Shown here: positions 30,101 to 32,597 of the stretch, one piece after another
How positions within the stretch are numbered: position 1 is the stretch's first letter
Layout: each line of letters starts with the position of its first letter
Source of the DNA: a virus
IMG/VR virus record: IMGVR_UViG_3300047355_000182
Location: 1-32,597 of that record
DNA: 32,597 bases
Direction: 5' to 3' (one strand)
Program-made: the position numbers and the translations under genes
Notes under the pieces: generated by a model
The model's input: the letters and a program-made list of their open reading frames with translations, nothing else
Database searches by the model: none
What the model was told of the DNA's origin: nothing

Positions 30101-31462
30101 AGCTTCGTACGACTCTTTCTCGCGTCCTTGTGTCAACTCACTGTAGGACTTGTTCATGGGTCCTTCGTACATGCGACGGAGATAACTGTTGAACTGTGTT
30201 TTGATTGCGCCAAGTACAGGTTTTAGTTCCTCTGCGGATAGGTCACCTTTTTTGACCGCTATATCCAGTTCGCCGTAAATTTCTTCTGAAAGATTGGTGA
30301 TCAGCTTACGCATTTCTGTAGCCGATGAAAGTACCTTGGGGTCATAGCCTTTCAGCGCGTCATCCTCTCCTTCAAGGAATCTAATCGCAGCTGTAAAAGC
30401 GTCTTGCCGACTTGCTTTTCCTTTTCCGTAGATACCTTGTGAGGCTACAGTTTGACGGACACTCTTATCAAGATCAGTGAAAAGCTTCATGCCAACCGCT
30501 TCGGGAGCATCGATCTGTGCTCCTAAATCTTCTGTCAATTCGTAAAAGGCACGAGGTGCACCACGTGCAGTGCTGAGCGTTTCTTTTGCTTTTTTAGCTG
30601 TTTTAGGAAAGGCGGACTCAAATGCTCCTCCTAGAGTCTCCATCCCCAGAGAGACATTACGTGCTATCTGAGGAACTCCGGGGGTGTTACCAATAACAAA
30701 AGAAGCACCTTTAATGGTTGGACCAAGGAGCTCAAAAGCGGTGGTAAATGCAGCACCTTCTGCACCAACTTTGAGTTTGTTAAGCAGCTTACGTATAGCT
30801 TCTTCACGACCCTCAAGTCCTGTGTCTTCGATTGTTCTCAGTCCTTGCGGCATTGCATCGAACGCGTCCGACAGAGTGTGCATACCGTCAGGACTTACGG
30901 CAAAGTCAGCAGCACCGGCCGCGAGAGAACCCACCCCTGCTTGACCAGCAAAACGGTTTACTCGTGTCCCGGTTTCATCAACTTTCGTAAGAACATTTTT
31001 GTATCGTTTACCAAAAGCTTCAGCTGACTTACCTAGCATCCCTCTTGCCGCGAGTAAGTTTGTGCCTTTGGCGGCTGAGTTTGCCCTACTCATCCAACCT
31101 AAAACAGGAATAATACCAACACCAAAGTTAGTGATAGCCTCCGCTACTTCTCCGGCAGTTGTTTGCGGAACAAGCCCCGTAGCTTCCTTAAACTCTTCAA
31201 AGGTTTGTGTGACGCTGCGGCTGTAGTCTGTGTCGAATGCAAGATCAGCTGTTGAAGCTCCGAGTTCCGAGATCCCCTGTACGAAACCCACGCCACCAGC
31301 ACCTACGCCCGTGGCGATATCGCCAAAGACAGACACGTCTCCTTCAGCGTCTAGTTTTGCTGCGAAGTCTTTTGCAAAAGCTTGTAACTCGGGTTCCGAT
31401 AGGTTCAGGACTGAATCATCAACTTCGAAAGAGCCTCTGCCAGGTATGGTTAGTTTAGCCAT
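27191..31462 (-). CDS. Giant internal virion / DNA-ejection-type protein (1423 aa)
   Basis: The start at 31462 has GTAGGAGG before it. The N-terminus MAKLTIPGRGSFEVDDS is followed by hydrophobic glycine-rich segments near residues 50-200, long helical regions, then NPIGQIRNFLSNHFALMANGN near 710-730 and VDNVAKTVAFAGERGKYAAAFRKAG near 825-850. These two segments recall large polyvalent or internal-virion proteins of marine podoviruses, including the helix region found around LPD-type domains. There is no clear lysozyme or RNA polymerase motif. The role is probably in DNA delivery across the envelope. The C-terminus is low-complexity and ends QIAQRTRRG. Confidence 0.7.
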   Translation of the reverse strand: MAKLTIPGRGSFEVDDSVLNLSEPELQAFAKDFAAKLDAEGDVSVFGDIATGVGAGGVGFVQGISELGASTADLAFDTDYSRSVTQTFEEFKEATGLVPQTTAGEVAEAITNFGVGIIPVLGWMSRANSAAKGTNLLAARGMLGKSAEAFGKRYKNVLTKVDETGTRVNRFAGQAGVGSLAAGAADFAVSPDGMHTLSDAFDAMPQGLRTIEDTGLEGREEAIRKLLNKLKVGAEGAAFTTAFELLGPTIKGASFVIGNTPGVPQIARNVSLGMETLGGAFESAFPKTAKKAKETLSTARGAPRAFYELTEDLGAQIDAPEAVGMKLFTDLDKSVRQTVASQGIYGKGKASRQDAFTAAIRFLEGEDDALKGYDPKVLSSATEMRKLITNLSEEIYGELDIAVKKGDLSAEELKPVLGAIKTQFNSYLRRMYEGPMNKSYSELTQGREKESYEAAVEEIYRAIRAEKTNAGIKVIDEELARQEARAFVDEQLGFPAGSLGEGGKPLSAIRVEEIADDATLLKRKLKEEAGSKERVPIYTLSDSILSSRSKRLEKAPSLRTLKRERTEGREALEHRYLRTIADMSRFRETSKFYRQVAEDDTMSSSMKSAVEAINSGMPGPMIIRPSTIEEGYGPQTIDDLMRLTDAGYTLLRDDNNKAIISKYGPLTGGLIRNDAYEAITATQRNPDGVLDSLWSMSLQAKGISQMGMTVLNPIGQIRNFLSNHFALMANGNMMNGADMVDSIRIAAGKAANLADDDFRKFYDLMGEQGLRDQSLTMNEYRLLLREGRGIDRLGASTTSEMVERAVRAVPGVKTAEAVYSGVDNVAKTVAFAGERGKYAAAFRKAGLNVDEAFKLVEGDSVLARDFVDQGIAVRPQSLSETDNFLNVMAGDIVKKTMPIYSRVPEVIKQIRRVPVIGNFVAFPAENIRNSTNILNQSLKEMGYKVGDELRKQIGNKAAAKLESQIRTIGARRAMGAYASISLVPSSIVAASKIASGMSDEDYQDFMNNEVPSYLRDHTLVILKDGPDKTEYIDLSYMMFYDYLKTPFKNAIREYNNKGEIGASEAEQIATSALAGLYGYLEPFASEAIVAERLIDATIRNGRTATGSPIYGTNDDLGEKAQKGFLHVLGGMEPAVLKMIAEVKSTGLEQGRLVRAFTGTPSATGMEYTMPEELLTLSSGLRKLETNKKQNLFYKGSEFSRNRSGSITEFTRFAKRNDVTQEQVEQQYIESMGDLFRAQQQIYKNISSYRRRGMSDNDIRRSLRESNIGKRDISALMRGEFRPYRLSKQLNKFLVDEEDRQGLRRVLRRVDRSRMNNLYKELSGRSLDGPLGDIFDEQSSLQDIENTEEKRPLSSPVASSAVPMDTATGPEASFDMSSLSDFSVPQQPVQTADLQPIQPDASLLGDDPVTIARNMQIAQRTRRG

Positions 31463-31470
31463 AAGGCCTC

Positions 31471-32597
31471 CTACTCAACAGAAGCCTTACTGCTCTGCAT
31501 ACGCTCTTTCATAGATTGGAAGTTAGTGTCAGGATCCGTGCCGGACATCAACAAAGCACGTTGCAGAGCCAGATCCCCTGCCACCTCGTTGTTTGCGCTA
31601 TAAGCTTTTTGTGCGGCAATCAGTTGAGCATCAGCAGCACGTTTGTCGGTAACCTTCTCAGTCTTGCCAATAGTACGAGAGTAAAGGTCTTGTAGTTCCG
31701 GATTGTCTTGCAAGATTTCAAGTGTTTGAATAGTTGCCGGTGTCTCAGCAGCCTCGAGTTTCCGTGCCTGTATCTCTGCCAAGAACAGTGAATCGCGACG
31801 ATCTTTCTTGCTCTTGCTGTATTGCTGTAGCCCGGCCAACGCACCTCTGGCAATATTTGAAACAGCGTCGTCACTTTGTCCGCCAGCAATAGCCAGTCCA
31901 GCCGTCATCATGGCTTGATAGAAATCGTCTTCGTCATTCCCGGTCATTTCTTTGTAGCGTTGGAGGAACGGATCAATAGCTTCTTTTTCGTCTTTGTCGA
32001 TAAGACCGGAGAGCCTGTCTCTTTCTTTCTTAAGATCTTCAAGTTGTTCGAGAAGGTCTGCATTTTGATTGTTCTCGGGTTTGCCCGGTTTAGGGGGATC
32101 CACTTTTTTATCAGAAGCATTCGCGTTGGACACAAGCCCACCAGCAAGAAGCGGTTCCTCGGCTGGTCCAACGGCAACATCAACCGCACCGGAGCCGATA
32201 CGGTTGATTCCTTTAACAACATTAGAGGGAAGCTGCGCGGTGGAAAGAAGTCCAGAGCCGATGTTTTTAGCGAGACGCTCTATACGAGTATCGTCCTCTT
32301 CCATTTGAGGTCGCAACGCCTCTCCAGGAGGGGGAGAGTCGGGGTTGGCGAAGCTGTCAACCATAGACCCTATACCGCCAATCATAGACCCTATACCGCC
32401 CGGAACTTTTTGAGCCGCAGCAGAGGGCAGCCCACGAACACCGCTTGTGTCGATCGGGGCATCGGCTGGATTCATGTAACCCTGCATACGCGAAGCAGCG
32501 GGGCGGGGATTCGTCAGAGCTCGGTTTTCATAGTAGCGATACAGGTTGTTGATCGCAGCGTCACGGTTAGCGGCCGGTGCTTCACCAGATGCAATCA
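31471..32597 (-). CDS. Virion-associated protein, 5' end missing (at least 375 aa)
   Basis: The frame is open to the right edge of the window: sequence before the first in-window Met (32487) reads GEAPAANRDAAINNLYRYYENRALTNPRPAASR, so the true start lies outside. The C-terminal half has a coiled-coil (LLEQLEDLKKERDRLSGLIDKDEKE) and a segment AMMTAGLAIAGGQSDDAVSNIARGALAGLQQY, which recalls internal structural proteins of marine phages. It is separated by eight bases from the giant internal protein. No enzymatic motif is seen. Confidence 0.7.
   Translation of the reverse strand, partial: IASGEAPAANRDAAINNLYRYYENRALTNPRPAASRMQGYMNPADAPIDTSGVRGLPSAAAQKVPGGIGSMIGGIGSMVDSFANPDSPPPGEALRPQMEEDDTRIERLAKNIGSGLLSTAQLPSNVVKGINRIGSGAVDVAVGPAEEPLLAGGLVSNANASDKKVDPPKPGKPENNQNADLLEQLEDLKKERDRLSGLIDKDEKEAIDPFLQRYKEMTGNDEDDFYQAMMTAGLAIAGGQSDDAVSNIARGALAGLQQYSKSKKDRRDSLFLAEIQARKLEAAETPATIQTLEILQDNPELQDLYSRTIGKTEKVTDKRAADAQLIAAQKAYSANNEVAGDLALQRALLMSGTDPDTNFQSMKERMQSSKASVE

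Overview
This window looks like most of the genome of a tailed, double-stranded DNA bacteriophage, probably a podovirus-like member of the uncultured marine phages. It holds a terminase pair (TerS at 8064-8681, TerL at 3682-5163), a portal protein cut by the left edge, very large internal-virion-type proteins, and a compact self-encoded replisome. I see no integrase, repressor/Cro pair, RNA polymerase or tRNA, so a lytic phage using host RNA polymerase fits best. Host-like sigma-70 promoters in front of several units agree with this. Signal peptides, a SleB-type wall hydrolase and an M15 peptidase point to a Gram-negative host. A marine alphaproteobacterium is an inference, not shown. The major capsid, tail and tail-fibre genes are missing. 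The portal runs off the left edge and a virion-type gene runs off the right edge, both leftward, as expected for a circularly permuted genome with its remaining structural genes outside the window.

Layout. (1) 1-5163, minus strand: portal, a 893-residue polyvalent-like protein and TerL, tightly coupled. (2) 5164-7721, plus strand: short units of small genes, separated by three rho-independent terminators and served by three recognisable sigma-70-like promoters. (3) 7739-8681, minus strand: TerS and an overlapping VRR-NUC nuclease whose tail is encoded by GCAAG repeats. (4) 8682-9011: a divergent intergenic region with seven GTTAC/GTAAC elements and an AT-rich hairpin, a candidate control region or origin. 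(5) 9012-14483, plus strand: about twenty small genes, often sharing start and stop bases. Most are of unknown function; exceptions are a SleB-type hydrolase with a one-helix membrane protein before it, a DnaJ-like zinc protein and a ribbon-helix-helix-like protein. (6) 14484-18493, minus strand: a membrane coiled-coil protein, two secreted proteins, a small acidic protein, a second ribbon-helix-helix-like protein and an SNF2-family helicase.

(7) 18515-26361, plus strand: the replication module. It begins at a sigma-70-like promoter and encodes a conserved unknown protein, an SSB-like protein ending DDLPF, a strong terminator, then an archaeo-eukaryotic-type primase, a small acidic protein, a UvrD/PcrA-type helicase, a family A DNA polymerase with 3'-5' exonuclease (Leu at the position of E. 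coli Phe762), and two adjacent 2OG-Fe(II) oxygenase-like proteins. (8) 26358-32597, minus strand: a PD-(D/E)XK nuclease, an M15 peptidase endolysin candidate, a 1423-residue internal-virion-type protein and a partial virion-associated protein.

The points most worth a second look are the GTTAC cluster, the GCAAG iterated repeats and the over-represented GTCGCAAG octamer, the two-secreted-protein plus membrane-coiled-coil operon, the paired oxygenases (one with HxH instead of HxD), the shared PF-ending tails of the SSB-like protein and primase, and the promoter nested in a terminator hairpin at 6102-6139. All functional calls come from reading motifs in the sequence; no database search was made.
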